In this document: piece by piece, positions 8,242-17,131 of the stretch
Numbering within the stretch: the first letter of the stretch is position 1
How the letters are laid out: each line of letters starts with the position of its first letter
Assembly: GCA_028819195.1 (NCBI GenBank)
Contig: JAPPMF010000004.1
Location: forward strand, 1 to 64,000
Source: Bin55 sp028819195
Lineage (GTDB): Bacteria > Pseudomonadota > Gammaproteobacteria > Pseudomonadales > Azotimanducaceae
Direction of reading: 5' to 3'
DNA length: 64,000 nt
Translations under genes and position numbers: made by a program
Notes under the pieces: model-generated
Told to the model about the DNA's origin: nothing
Database searches by the model: none
Seen by the model: only the letters and a program-made list of their open reading frames with translations

Positions 8242-8826
8242 ATGAAAATGTCCGAAAGTAAACGATTCAGAAACCGGAAGCTTCAATTAATTGATTTGTT
8301 ACATCGATTTGAGGCGGCACCGGCTTCAACACACGCTCGCGACGCAATCGGAGTGATTGAACGATTGGATCAGGATGGCTCCAGACTTTTTAGAGATGAT
8401 CCACAATGCCTAGAGCGTTGGAAAAGTGGCTGCAAAGAACTATGGAAATTTATCAAAATGGAACTCAGTGAGCGGCGTTTTCTAGAGAACCAAGATCTGG
8501 GAACTGCATTGAGGGAGTTCTTTTCCGAGTTCGAGCATACGATGCACAAGTTGTACCAGATTCTACACAACACTACCACAGACCCAGAGACCGATTTCAA
8601 CCTACAAGCATTTTATTCTTGGAGGGAAATAGCATTCAGATCTGCGACATATGCAATCGTCTCCTATTGGATTGATGAAAAGCACGAAAAAGCCTCGATG
8701 CAGATAAATATTCAACTCAAATCTAGCATTCCTCTCGTGTTCACCACTCAAGAGATACATTCACACAAACCCATGCCCAAGCCAAAGAAAAAGAAACATC
8801 GGCGAGGTATGAAACGGTTGAACTAA
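8242..8826 (+). CDS. Hypothetical protein with lysine/arginine-rich tail
   Basis: 194 residues of no family I recognise. The body looks alpha-helical and mixed in charge, with aromatic-rich helices around residues 90-150. The C-terminus is a strongly basic tail (KPKKKKHRRG) that could bind nucleic acid. There is no signal peptide. The ATG at 8242 follows AGAGAG; an ATG two codons later is also possible. A 26-codon open frame (GTG 8162 to TGA 8240-8242) ends on this start codon and might couple translation. It lies 183 bases after the restriction endonuclease on the same strand, so it may belong to the island, but no role can be stated. Confidence 0.6.
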   Translation: MKMSESKRFRNRKLQLIDLLHRFEAAPASTHARDAIGVIERLDQDGSRLFRDDPQCLERWKSGCKELWKFIKMELSERRFLENQDLGTALREFFSEFEHTMHKLYQILHNTTTDPETDFNLQAFYSWREIAFRSATYAIVSYWIDEKHEKASMQINIQLKSSIPLVFTTQEIHSHKPMPKPKKKKHRRGMKRLN

Positions 8827-9292
8827 TAGCCGAACAGTTAGATTAGCAATTTACTCTTTGCTCAGTCCGCGGCTCTTGGGATGTGAGGCATGTGAGAAAT
8901 CAAAAAACATCGACGATACCGTTCTACACAAGGAACTTGAACGCACATGTAACTGGTTTTGAACATTAAACAATTCCCGATACTTGTTCCTCGGGACAAA
9001 AGTTGTCTAAGGAATTCCGGCAATATTGCAGCCACATGATCAACCTGTTAAATACGCAATATGAGTATATAGAAAGACATCTATTTCTGTTGGGTAGTTG
9101 TTCTCACAACTTCGACGCTTCTTGAGTACTTCAGTACAACGAGATGACGCATTCGGTTCGAAGACATCGCGTCCAGTCTCGAAAGGTAGTCTTTGGACAG
9201 TTCTTCATGGCTCTTTCTATTATCTCATTATCATGTTTTATTATATAGCACTTGGATACCAGCAGAGACAAGTAAAATTTATACAACTTGCT
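8827..9292. other. Boundary region between island and housekeeping genes
   Basis: About 465 bases. The frame of the following thioredoxin-like gene is open upstream to a TTG at 9098, but that stretch reads unlike the rest of the protein and lies before the lipoprotein signal, so I treat it as noncoding. No tRNA, integrase, direct repeat or terminator marks the island edge. Confidence 0.4.
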
Positions 9293-10759
9293 ATGAAACT
9301 TTTGACTCAGCGAGAAACATCGACAGTGAAAAATATAAACCCCCGCCAACTTTCACCGCTCTTGTATCCTCGGCTTGATATAGGACAGTATGTTTATCTG
9401 TTACTTTTAGTATTTGTGGTATTACTGTTTGCGGCATGTTCCAATAACCCCGCTGAAGAAAATGCTTCTTCCGTTGGTATGGAATTTTTTGAAGGCTCTT
9501 TCGAAGGAGCTTTGCAATTAGCAGCGAACGAAGAAAAGCTAGTATTTGTTGACGTTTATACGACCTGGTGTGGACCTTGTATTGTCATGCAAGACACGGT
9601 CTTTCCTCAACCCAAGGTTGGTGAGTTTTTCAATTCTCGATTTATTAACTTTAAGTTGGACGCTGAAAACGAAGCACAAAACGGGCCAGAGATAGCGGCA
9701 ACTTACTCGATCAATGTCTACCCTACATACCTCATTCTTGATAGCGACGGCAACGAAATCGCGCGCGCTTCGAGCCTAATGACCGGTGAGCAGTTCATCG
9801 CGATGGTCAGTCAAATGCTTGGAGAAACAGAATCGTCGTTTGAACAATTGCAGGAACGATATGCCGCGGGTGAACGTGGTCACGAGTTTGTCCAGCAGTA
9901 TTTGATGGATGCCATTGTCGACTTTTCGAAGAAAGAATATCCCCGAAACGATATGGCCAAGTTACAGGAGTATTGGGACGAGCAACAATACTACAGTGAC
10001 GCCGCAACCTCGTACTTCGCGAGAAAAACATTCCCGGAACTGTTAAATCCAACTGATGTTCACTTGATTTTGTACTACAAAGACAAAAGTCCTCGAGGTG
10101 ACAAAATGGTTGAGTTGGTACTTGAACATTTTGACGAGTTTGTAGAGTTAAGTTCTATGTCAGCGATGAGTCAATTCTTTCTCAATGCTACGTGGTACGC
10201 GGCTTTAGATGCAGCTCAATCTCGGGAAAGAGACTATGGTTTCTATATCGACGAACTGGAACAGGAACCTTTAATTCGGGTAGCAGAATACGAGATAAAT
10301 CGAGATCCTGAGAGTGGTTTGGTCCCGGAAGCGATGCGCGAGACGATAGATTTAATCTATTATCGGGTTACGGCGCAATGGGATGAGATTTTTGCGCACT
10401 ACAAAGAGTTACTTTCAGCAGACCCGGACACGTTGAATGCTGAGCAGTATAACTCAGCGGCGCGAAGTCTGATGCCATCTCCCGACGAAGAACACCGCCA
10501 GTTTGTACTGCAAAATGTAGAAACGGCCTTTACCTTAGACTCTAAAAATCCACTCATTGCGGTCACTTACATTGAAGTATTATCCATTATCGACCATACT
10601 GAAGACATTCACGAGATTATCGAAGAATTTAAAGAGGGTTTGAGCGATTCTGCAGCCGATAAAGAACGATTAGAAATCTTTAATCGTATTGCCGGTAATA
10701 TTCTGAATGCTCCAGCAGAAACCGAAGTTCAGGATCATGATCACAGTCACGATCATTAA
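9293..10759 (+). CDS. Thioredoxin-fold lipoprotein with histidine-rich C-terminus
   Basis: Probably a membrane-anchored periplasmic thiol-disulfide protein. From the ATG at 9293 it has 488 residues: a hydrophobic stretch ending in a lipobox (LFAAC, Cys49), a thioredoxin domain with WCGPC (92-96) and a cis-proline loop VYPT, then about 300 residues of helical, acidic, TPR-like sequence. The tail DHDHSHDH could bind metal. The start is uncertain: the n-region would be long (about 33 residues), no good ribosome binding site is visible, and a TTG near 9362 would give a more usual signal peptide. It lies alone before pyruvate kinase. Domain call firm, substrate unknown. Confidence 0.8.
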   Translation: MKLLTQRETSTVKNINPRQLSPLLYPRLDIGQYVYLLLLVFVVLLFAACSNNPAEENASSVGMEFFEGSFEGALQLAANEEKLVFVDVYTTWCGPCIVMQDTVFPQPKVGEFFNSRFINFKLDAENEAQNGPEIAATYSINVYPTYLILDSDGNEIARASSLMTGEQFIAMVSQMLGETESSFEQLQERYAAGERGHEFVQQYLMDAIVDFSKKEYPRNDMAKLQEYWDEQQYYSDAATSYFARKTFPELLNPTDVHLILYYKDKSPRGDKMVELVLEHFDEFVELSSMSAMSQFFLNATWYAALDAAQSRERDYGFYIDELEQEPLIRVAEYEINRDPESGLVPEAMRETIDLIYYRVTAQWDEIFAHYKELLSADPDTLNAEQYNSAARSLMPSPDEEHRQFVLQNVETAFTLDSKNPLIAVTYIEVLSIIDHTEDIHEIIEEFKEGLSDSAADKERLEIFNRIAGNILNAPAETEVQDHDHSHDH

Positions 10760-10845
10760 AAACAGTGGATGTTGTAGGTCATTCTTATTCCTTGTACTTA
10801 TCTGCAAACAATATTTGCAATCGTTGAATAGGAATCACTAAGAAC

Positions 10846-12255
10846 TTGAAAAGACGTACCAAAATAATTTGTACGGTCGGGCCAAGTTCAAATAATTGGA
10901 AGACCATCCGAGCGATGCAACTAGCCGGTATGGACGCCGTACGAATCAATATGTCTCATGCGACTCATGACGATGCAGCCGAGACGGTACATTGGGTCGA
11001 CAAACTCAATCAAGAATTAAGACACCATATACCCATATTGCTGGATACGAACGGACCAGAAATTCGAACTGGACCCCTCGCGAAACCACTGAGTCTACAA
11101 CCGGGAGAATCTGTGCTGGTTAGTAGTGATAAACAAAAGTCTGCGAACTCTGATATCCCGTTCGTTTATGTTGGCTACAAAAAATTTAACACGACACTGC
11201 GAACCGGCGATAGGATCCGTTTAGATAACGGATTAATCAATCTTAGTGTCGTCAAAAAGACCAATAAAGGTCTGCTCTGTAATGTTGAAGACGGTGGTAT
11301 ACTAGGTAGTCGAAAACATGTCAATTTACCAGGTGTTTACGTTGATCTGCCTACCATTTCGGCACGCGATAAAGAAGCAATAGAATTCGCCATGGCACAC
11401 AACATCAGTTTTATCGCTCAATCATTTGTCAGGGCGGCGTTAGACATTCAAGTGATGAGGGATTTGTTGGGTGAATCGCATCAATGGGTAAAAGTGGTAG
11501 CGAAAATCGAAAATCAAGATGGTGTACGTGAAGCCGAAGCTATCGCGATGGCGGCTGATGGCATCATGGTTGCACGCGGCGATCTAGGAATAGAAACCGA
11601 CATATCCGCGTTGCCACGTCTACAACGCAACCTCGTACGAACTTCGTTGGGCAACGGTAGACGATGTATGATAGCAACGCATCTCTTGGAATCGATGATT
11701 GAAAATCCTATCCCAACTCGTGCCGAGGCAATCGACGTTGGTAATGCTGTGTATGAAGGAGTAGACGCGTTAGTGTTGTCGTCAGAAACAAGTATCGGTC
11801 AACGTCCAGCTGAAACTGTTGATCAGTTACGACAAATTATTGTCGAATCAGAACAAACCCCAGGGTTGAATTTCGCACAGTCCTTAATTTCACGCAGTGT
11901 CAAACAAAGTATTGCGCGATCTGCTGTGGAACTCGCTGAACGGATCGATGCAATCGGGGTGATTGTGATCACACGAACCGGTCTTATGGCTGATTTAGTC
12001 ACAAATTGTGCCCCAATCCAGGTTCCCATTTTTGCTTTCAGCAACTTGACAACCACGACGAAACGATTAATGGTGAATCGTGGAGTTTATGCGCGTACCA
12101 CACTTTTCAATACCGATCCTGAAAAGACTATCCAAACAGCCCTACAGGTATTAGCCGACGAAGAAAATTTGAACCGAAGCGATAAGTTTGTGATTGTGAG
12201 CGATGTGCTAACCGAAGCTGCTGTCGAGTTGATTCAGATTCGCGAAGTGATCTAG
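10846..12255 (+). CDS. pyk: Pyruvate kinase
   Basis: Converts phosphoenolpyruvate and ADP to pyruvate and ATP in glycolysis. 469 residues cover the full A/B/A/C domain order. Visible landmarks are TKIICTVGPSS at the N-terminus, the RINMSHATH loop, the active-site lysine strand VVAKIENQDGV, the GIMVARGDLG loop and the MIENPIPTRAEAIDVGNA signature. One variation is clear: the usual DTKGPEIRT reads DTNGPEIRT. The start is TTG at 10846, with AGGA rather far upstream. It is convergent with the TSUP gene, separated by nine bases. Confidence 0.95.
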   Translation: MKRRTKIICTVGPSSNNWKTIRAMQLAGMDAVRINMSHATHDDAAETVHWVDKLNQELRHHIPILLDTNGPEIRTGPLAKPLSLQPGESVLVSSDKQKSANSDIPFVYVGYKKFNTTLRTGDRIRLDNGLINLSVVKKTNKGLLCNVEDGGILGSRKHVNLPGVYVDLPTISARDKEAIEFAMAHNISFIAQSFVRAALDIQVMRDLLGESHQWVKVVAKIENQDGVREAEAIAMAADGIMVARGDLGIETDISALPRLQRNLVRTSLGNGRRCMIATHLLESMIENPIPTRAEAIDVGNAVYEGVDALVLSSETSIGQRPAETVDQLRQIIVESEQTPGLNFAQSLISRSVKQSIARSAVELAERIDAIGVIVITRTGLMADLVTNCAPIQVPIFAFSNLTTTTKRLMVNRGVYARTTLFNTDPEKTIQTALQVLADEENLNRSDKFVIVSDVLTEAAVELIQIREVI

Positions 12256-12264
12256 GAATTCCTC

Positions 12265-13065
12265 TCAGAAAATGCTATAGAACATTCGTAGTGCTATAAG
12301 AAACATTAATACTCCGAATGATCGTCTGAAGATCACTGAAGGTAGTTTATGACCGAGCTGAACTCCAAGTGGCGCGGCAACCAGATTCGTTAGTGCAATT
12401 GGAATGAGCGCAGGTATATATACATAACCAAATGAATTCGATACTTCCAAATCCAGACCGGTGAGTACGTACCCTAAGGTAGCGAAGAGGGCAATACAAA
12501 AGGCTCCTACAGTCGCGACTGCCACGGCAGTTTTCATTTGATAGTTAAAGTATATAAGCGTTGGAACAACAATATTACCCCCTCCTAGGCCAACCAATCC
12601 ACTAATGAACCCACCGACAGTAGAAACCGAGAACCGTTGGATTTTGCTTGGTTGTCTATTGTTGGAATTGGGGAATAGATTGAACATGAGCAATACCGAT
12701 GAACCGACAAGAACTAATCCAATGAGAACTTTAATCGCCGCGACTGGTAGAAATTCGGCGACACAACTAGCAGTCAAAGCACCTACCGCGAGTAATGGAA
12801 CCCAGTCTCGGACTACCCTCCAATCGAGGTTTCGTTTGTGGTACTGTGTAAATGCCGCACTTCCAGCAGTAAAGATAATAGAAGCCATGGAAGTACCGAC
12901 TACCAATAGAACAATTGTCGCAGTAGAAGTTGATTGTAAGTCGCTGGGTGTAGCGAACTCAAACAACAGAATGAGTGCCGGAACCACAATGACTCCCCCA
13001 CCAATCCCAAATAGACCGCCGAGAAAACCTGCGATCAATCCTATGAATAAATAGATTAATAGCAA
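12265..13065 (-). CDS. TSUP-family membrane permease (TauE/SafE type)
   Basis: 266 residues with eight or so hydrophobic segments and the internal duplication of the sulfite-exporter TauE/SafE family. Glycine-rich motifs GGLFGIGGGVIVVPAL near the N-terminus and GLVGLGGGNIVVPTL after the middle mark the two halves. Members move sulfite, sulfonates or other small organic anions across the inner membrane; the substrate here is unknown. The start is TTG at 13065, only 14 bases from the divergent MORN gene start, so promoters of the two must reach into each other's coding sequence or the true starts lie further in. Confidence 0.85.
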   Translation of the reverse strand: MLLIYLFIGLIAGFLGGLFGIGGGVIVVPALILLFEFATPSDLQSTSTATIVLLVVGTSMASIIFTAGSAAFTQYHKRNLDWRVVRDWVPLLAVGALTASCVAEFLPVAAIKVLIGLVLVGSSVLLMFNLFPNSNNRQPSKIQRFSVSTVGGFISGLVGLGGGNIVVPTLIYFNYQMKTAVAVATVGAFCIALFATLGYVLTGLDLEVSNSFGYVYIPALIPIALTNLVAAPLGVQLGHKLPSVIFRRSFGVLMFLIALRMFYSIF

Positions 13066-13079
13066 CTAGGAAGTTCCAA

Positions 13080-13985
13080 GTGAATACCAAGGGCAAAGGG
13101 AAGCAGAGAATGCAGTTTCCGAAACTGTATTGCCGAAAATCGCACTACGTGTACCTCATTATTTTAGTGTTGGTCTTGTGTTTAACAATTCCTACTGTTA
13201 GCAGAATTGTTAAACGGGACATCACGGATGCCGATGGTAATCGGTACGTGGGTGAAATGGAAGGACGAATTAAACAAGGGTTTGGACGGTACGAGATGGT
13301 TGATGGAACGGTGTATGAAGGTGAGTTCAAGAACGACCTTCCGCACGGCGAGGGGAACATTCACTTTGACGACAACAGCTACTATATCGGTCAATTTCAG
13401 AATGGATTGCCCCACGGTCAAGGGACCTACTCAATGTCCAATGGAGATGTCTACATAGGTTCTATTGTAAAAGGCGAATTAAACGGTAATGGCTTGTATA
13501 CCTATGAAGCAACCGGTAGTACTTTCGAAGGTACTTTTCTGGATGGTGTCCGGCACGGTTTTGGGACTTTAACCGAAGCCAACGGCTCTCAATATATTGG
13601 TGGATTTGTACATGATCTCAAAGAAGGGTTAGCTATAGAGATAGACGGAGATTTAGATGAGTTTCGAGGCTTTTTTCGAAATGGTGTGAAACATGGAGAA
13701 GGGGTTGTAAAAATTGTTGCAGACGGGGTATTGCGGTTTCAATCTTGGAATACCGGAAGATTGGAATTGGACGAAACCATCGTACCGATAGAAAATTGTC
13801 GTCTGACTATTGATGGAATCGAGTGGATGTTTAAAGGCAATGAGTGTATCGATGGCTTGGCGCACGGGGAGGGTCGTGCAATTGCACTAGACGGTTCTGC
13901 CTACATCAATCATGGTGTCTTTATCTTGGGAAAGCTAATAAAAGGGATCACAACCTCTTTTCAATTACCAATTTTAGATGAGTAA
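13080..13985 (+). CDS. Membrane-anchored MORN-repeat protein
   Basis: 301 residues. After a basic N-terminus a single membrane segment (about 24-44, YLIILVLVLCLTIPTV) anchors it with the bulk outside the cytoplasm. Then come about six MORN repeats with the YxGxFxNGxxHGxG pattern, for example YEGEFKNDLPHGEG and YIGQFQNGLPHGQG, roughly residues 55-185, and more degenerate copies to the end. MORN repeats bind lipids or proteins. The GTG start has AGGA eight bases upstream; an ATG at 13110 is the alternative. Its end overlaps the pseudokinase gene by eight bases, so the two products probably act together. Confidence 0.8.
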   Translation: MNTKGKGKQRMQFPKLYCRKSHYVYLIILVLVLCLTIPTVSRIVKRDITDADGNRYVGEMEGRIKQGFGRYEMVDGTVYEGEFKNDLPHGEGNIHFDDNSYYIGQFQNGLPHGQGTYSMSNGDVYIGSIVKGELNGNGLYTYEATGSTFEGTFLDGVRHGFGTLTEANGSQYIGGFVHDLKEGLAIEIDGDLDEFRGFFRNGVKHGEGVVKIVADGVLRFQSWNTGRLELDETIVPIENCRLTIDGIEWMFKGNECIDGLAHGEGRAIALDGSAYINHGVFILGKLIKGITTSFQLPILDE

Positions 13986-16221
13986 AGTGTCTGATTACGA
14001 GATTATTGGACTAGTATCGGATCGCGGTAAGACTAGGATTTATCACGCTGTCGAGCGCACTACTGGTCAGCAAGTCGCGCTCAGAAAAGTGGATATCACT
14101 GACAATTCGACCTCGGCAGAACTGGAATTGTTGATTCAAATGACGGAGCGGTTAAAAACCCGACCACATCCTAATCTCGCCACAGTCTTGGAGTTAATAC
14201 ACGAACCCGATGCGCTAGTGATTGTCTACGAATGGGTTGAAGGTCAGTCCTTACGTGAAAAAGTGATGTCCGGGATTTCATTAGAAGAAACTCTTTTTTT
14301 CGTTCAGTCTACCCATGTAGCACTGCAACACCTACATGAAATTGATGTAATCCACGGACATATTACCCCCGACAATGTTCTGATCAATGCCCAGAATCAG
14401 ATGATCTTGATTAATGTTGCCAGTTATCTCACAACTCCTTCTTCCTATCGAATGTCAGACGAAATGATGGGGCTTAATAGTCCTGAGTTGTTACAGGGTG
14501 GTAATCCCGATAGGAACTCTGATTTGTATTCACTGGGTGTTATTTTGTTTCGAATACTGGGAGGCGACTACCCGTGGAAATCTGAGGACGGAGTACCACG
14601 AACACGAGGTAAAACCGATATGGTTCCTCGATTACCAGAAGGATTGCAAGAGTTTCAGTCTGTCATTGAAGGATTGACTGCCTTCAATCCTAAATTACGA
14701 AGTTTCGAAAAGAAAACGTTGGACCTCACGGTTCATGAAAAGATAAACTTACGCAGTAGTGTGGCACCACAAATTTTTCGACCACAAGATGTTTCCTTCG
14801 ATGAAGTACATACGGTATCACCTATCAAAGAGAGTGTACCGATTCGTCGTAGCGACACACGTTCTTTACGGTCACAACGAACGAGGACAATCGGATTTAT
14901 CGGCCTTTGTTGTGTCTTAGTCAGTGCACTGCTGTGGTGGCTTTACAGTGAACGCGACGGTGTTCAATTGCTGTTGTCACAGATTGGCCTGATTGAGCAC
15001 CCCGAACTCGCGGAAAGATGGCGTGACGCAGAAGCTCTACGCGCCGATACAAACCAAAGTTTGAGTGCCGTAACCGCCGCTTATGACCGGGTGTTAGAAC
15101 TAAGTCCTGAGCATGGTGGCGCACAGCAGGCTATTGCCGAAACGAGGTCAGACTGGAAAAATCAAATTGCGACTGCAGTTGAAACGGACCAACTCAATTT
15201 GGCGCAATCCCGGATCATCGATTACCTCAATATGTATGCAGACGATAGTGAGGTACAAGCTTTGCAACGACAAGTGGAAAGACGACTGCGAATTGGGCGT
15301 CTCTTTGACGACACTCGTATGCTAACTTCAGCTGGTGTCCACGATCAGGCATCGGCCATCCGTGCAATCGAATCTTACCAAGAGATTCAACGACGAGATC
15401 CGGAGAGCGAGGAAGCCCGAGTTGCAAGTAGCGAACTCAACCTCATTGTCGAAGAATGGCTGCAACATGCTAACGTAGCACTCGAGAATAACGACATTAC
15501 TTATGCGCGGCAAGCGCTATCAATCGTTGCGCGCGCGGATCCAACCTCTAGAGAATTGGAATTAGCTAGGAACAAAATCGAAACTGCTGAATCACTGCAA
15601 GAAGAGATTGATGCGACTTTACTATTTTCTGAGCACCATGTTTCTAATGGTAGACTGATTGAACCACCACAGGACAATGCATATTGGGGGTATCGGCAAG
15701 TATTGGAACTAGACCCAAATAATACCGAGGCAACCCGTGCTATGGATAAGATCGAAACGCAAATTCTAGTACAACATGGTACCTTGTTACAGGATCGAGA
15801 ATTCGATCTTGCCAGGCGCTTAGTGTCGATCGCGGAACAGGAGCAATTAAGTGAAGATACCGTGGAATCGATGCGATCAAATTACGAAACAACCAAGGAA
15901 CAGATCGACCTCGCTGAGCAATACTACCATGAAGCTTTAGCGCTTTACGAAAAAGGGTATTTGTCGAAACCGAGATCAAGTAATGCCATGTCGTTACTCA
16001 TTCAAGCACGTGAGCTAGACGCTAAGAATACCGAAGTAAGTGAATTAGTCATTCTGTGCGCTCATCGCTTAGCAGCTGTAGCTTTGGACGCTAGCGCTGC
16101 CGGAATGACCGAAGAAGCATTGGAGTACATTAACCATGCGATTTTGTTACAGCCAGACAACACGATATGGCAAGACTATCGTACTACATTGTCTGAAAAC
16201 ACTACCTCAAGGATCGAGTGA
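13978..16221 (+). CDS. Membrane pseudokinase with C-terminal TPR-like region
   Basis: 747 residues. The first 260 have a Ser/Thr protein-kinase fold: a VALRK lysine (K37), VIHGHITPDNVLI (124-136) in the catalytic loop, INVAS (145-149) in place of the DFG motif, and the conserved SDLYSLGVIL helix (181-190). The catalytic aspartate of HRD and the metal-binding aspartate of DFG are both replaced, and the glycine loop is degenerate, so it should not phosphorylate by the usual chemistry. A membrane helix at about 305-323 is followed by some 420 helical residues with TPR-like spacing, predicted periplasmic. It overlaps the MORN gene; the metallo-hydrolase gene follows seven bases later. Probably a scaffold or sensor. 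Confidence 0.8.
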   Translation: MSKVSDYEIIGLVSDRGKTRIYHAVERTTGQQVALRKVDITDNSTSAELELLIQMTERLKTRPHPNLATVLELIHEPDALVIVYEWVEGQSLREKVMSGISLEETLFFVQSTHVALQHLHEIDVIHGHITPDNVLINAQNQMILINVASYLTTPSSYRMSDEMMGLNSPELLQGGNPDRNSDLYSLGVILFRILGGDYPWKSEDGVPRTRGKTDMVPRLPEGLQEFQSVIEGLTAFNPKLRSFEKKTLDLTVHEKINLRSSVAPQIFRPQDVSFDEVHTVSPIKESVPIRRSDTRSLRSQRTRTIGFIGLCCVLVSALLWWLYSERDGVQLLLSQIGLIEHPELAERWRDAEALRADTNQSLSAVTAAYDRVLELSPEHGGAQQAIAETRSDWKNQIATAVETDQLNLAQSRIIDYLNMYADDSEVQALQRQVERRLRIGRLFDDTRMLTSAGVHDQASAIRAIESYQEIQRRDPESEEARVASSELNLIVEEWLQHANVALENNDITYARQALSIVARADPTSRELELARNKIETAESLQEEIDATLLFSEHHVSNGRLIEPPQDNAYWGYRQVLELDPNNTEATRAMDKIETQILVQHGTLLQDREFDLARRLVSIAEQEQLSEDTVESMRSNYETTKEQIDLAEQYYHEALALYEKGYLSKPRSSNAMSLLIQARELDAKNTEVSELVILCAHRLAAVALDASAAGMTEEALEYINHAILLQPDNTIWQDYRTTLSENTTSRIE

Positions 16222-16228
16222 GACACTG

Positions 16229-17125
16229 GTGAAATTACCTCTTATCCGAGATTTTGCTTTCGATTACGGTCGAGTTGAGCAAGTGAGCAACTTGATTCGC
16301 AGAGTCATAGCGAACAACCCGAGTCCCTTCACGTTTGCTGGTACAGGTACTTACATCGTTGGACGCAATAATGTCGCGATCATTGATCCTGGACCAGCGG
16401 ATCAACTTCACATTGATGCTATTCTGCAAGTTTTAGAAGGCGAAACAATTACTCATGTTTTCGTTACCCATACTCATGCAGATCATTCTCCTGGGTGTGC
16501 GTTATTGAATCAGCAACGCCGTATCACCACTTACGGATTTGGCGCGCATCAACGATTTCAGGACAAGGATGAACTAGTAGTCGAAGAGCCCGCTGACTTC
16601 AATTTCGTACCAGACGTCCAAGTAAAACACGAAGACCTGATAGCTGGTGAGAATTGGACTATGAGATGTCTACACACACCCGGGCACACCTCGAATCATA
16701 TGTGTTATCTACTAGAGGAAGAAAAAGCTTTGTTTACAGGCGACCATGTTATGGGTTGGAGTACAAGTGTCATATCACCGCCAGATGGCGATATGAGCGA
16801 CTACATGGATAGCTTGCAGATGTTATTGGATTTGGATGTCGATGTATATTGGCCGACACACGGACCGCCTATTCACCAGCCGAGTGCTCATGTCAAGGCA
16901 TTCATCGATCATCGACTCGAGCGAGAACAACAAGTCCTACGTTGTGTGAGTGAAGGCATCCACACCATTGATCAGATGGTTCCAATCATTTACGAAAGTA
17001 CCAAACGAATTCTCTATCCCGCAGCCGCGCGTAGTCTATACGCAACAATTATTCACTTAATTAGAAACCACAAACTTACGTTCAGCAATGAATTGTATGA
17101 AGGATCTAAATTCTTCTTAGCATAA
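16229..17125 (+). CDS. Metallo-beta-lactamase-fold hydrolase
   Basis: 298 residues from a GTG at 16229. The zinc-binding signature THTHADHSPG is complete, with further ligands in TPGHTS, FTGDHVMG and the late THGPP motif. The C-terminal winged-helix-like end and overall length resemble the LACTB2/glyoxalase-II-like group, whose members act on thioesters, phosphodiesters or RNA. Substrate unknown. It follows the pseudokinase stop by seven bases, so it is the third gene of that operon. A longer open frame to 16136 overlaps the pseudokinase and is not needed. Confidence 0.85.
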   Translation: MKLPLIRDFAFDYGRVEQVSNLIRRVIANNPSPFTFAGTGTYIVGRNNVAIIDPGPADQLHIDAILQVLEGETITHVFVTHTHADHSPGCALLNQQRRITTYGFGAHQRFQDKDELVVEEPADFNFVPDVQVKHEDLIAGENWTMRCLHTPGHTSNHMCYLLEEEKALFTGDHVMGWSTSVISPPDGDMSDYMDSLQMLLDLDVDVYWPTHGPPIHQPSAHVKAFIDHRLEREQQVLRCVSEGIHTIDQMVPIIYESTKRILYPAAARSLYATIIHLIRNHKLTFSNELYEGSKFFLA

Positions 17126-17131
17126 CTTAAC

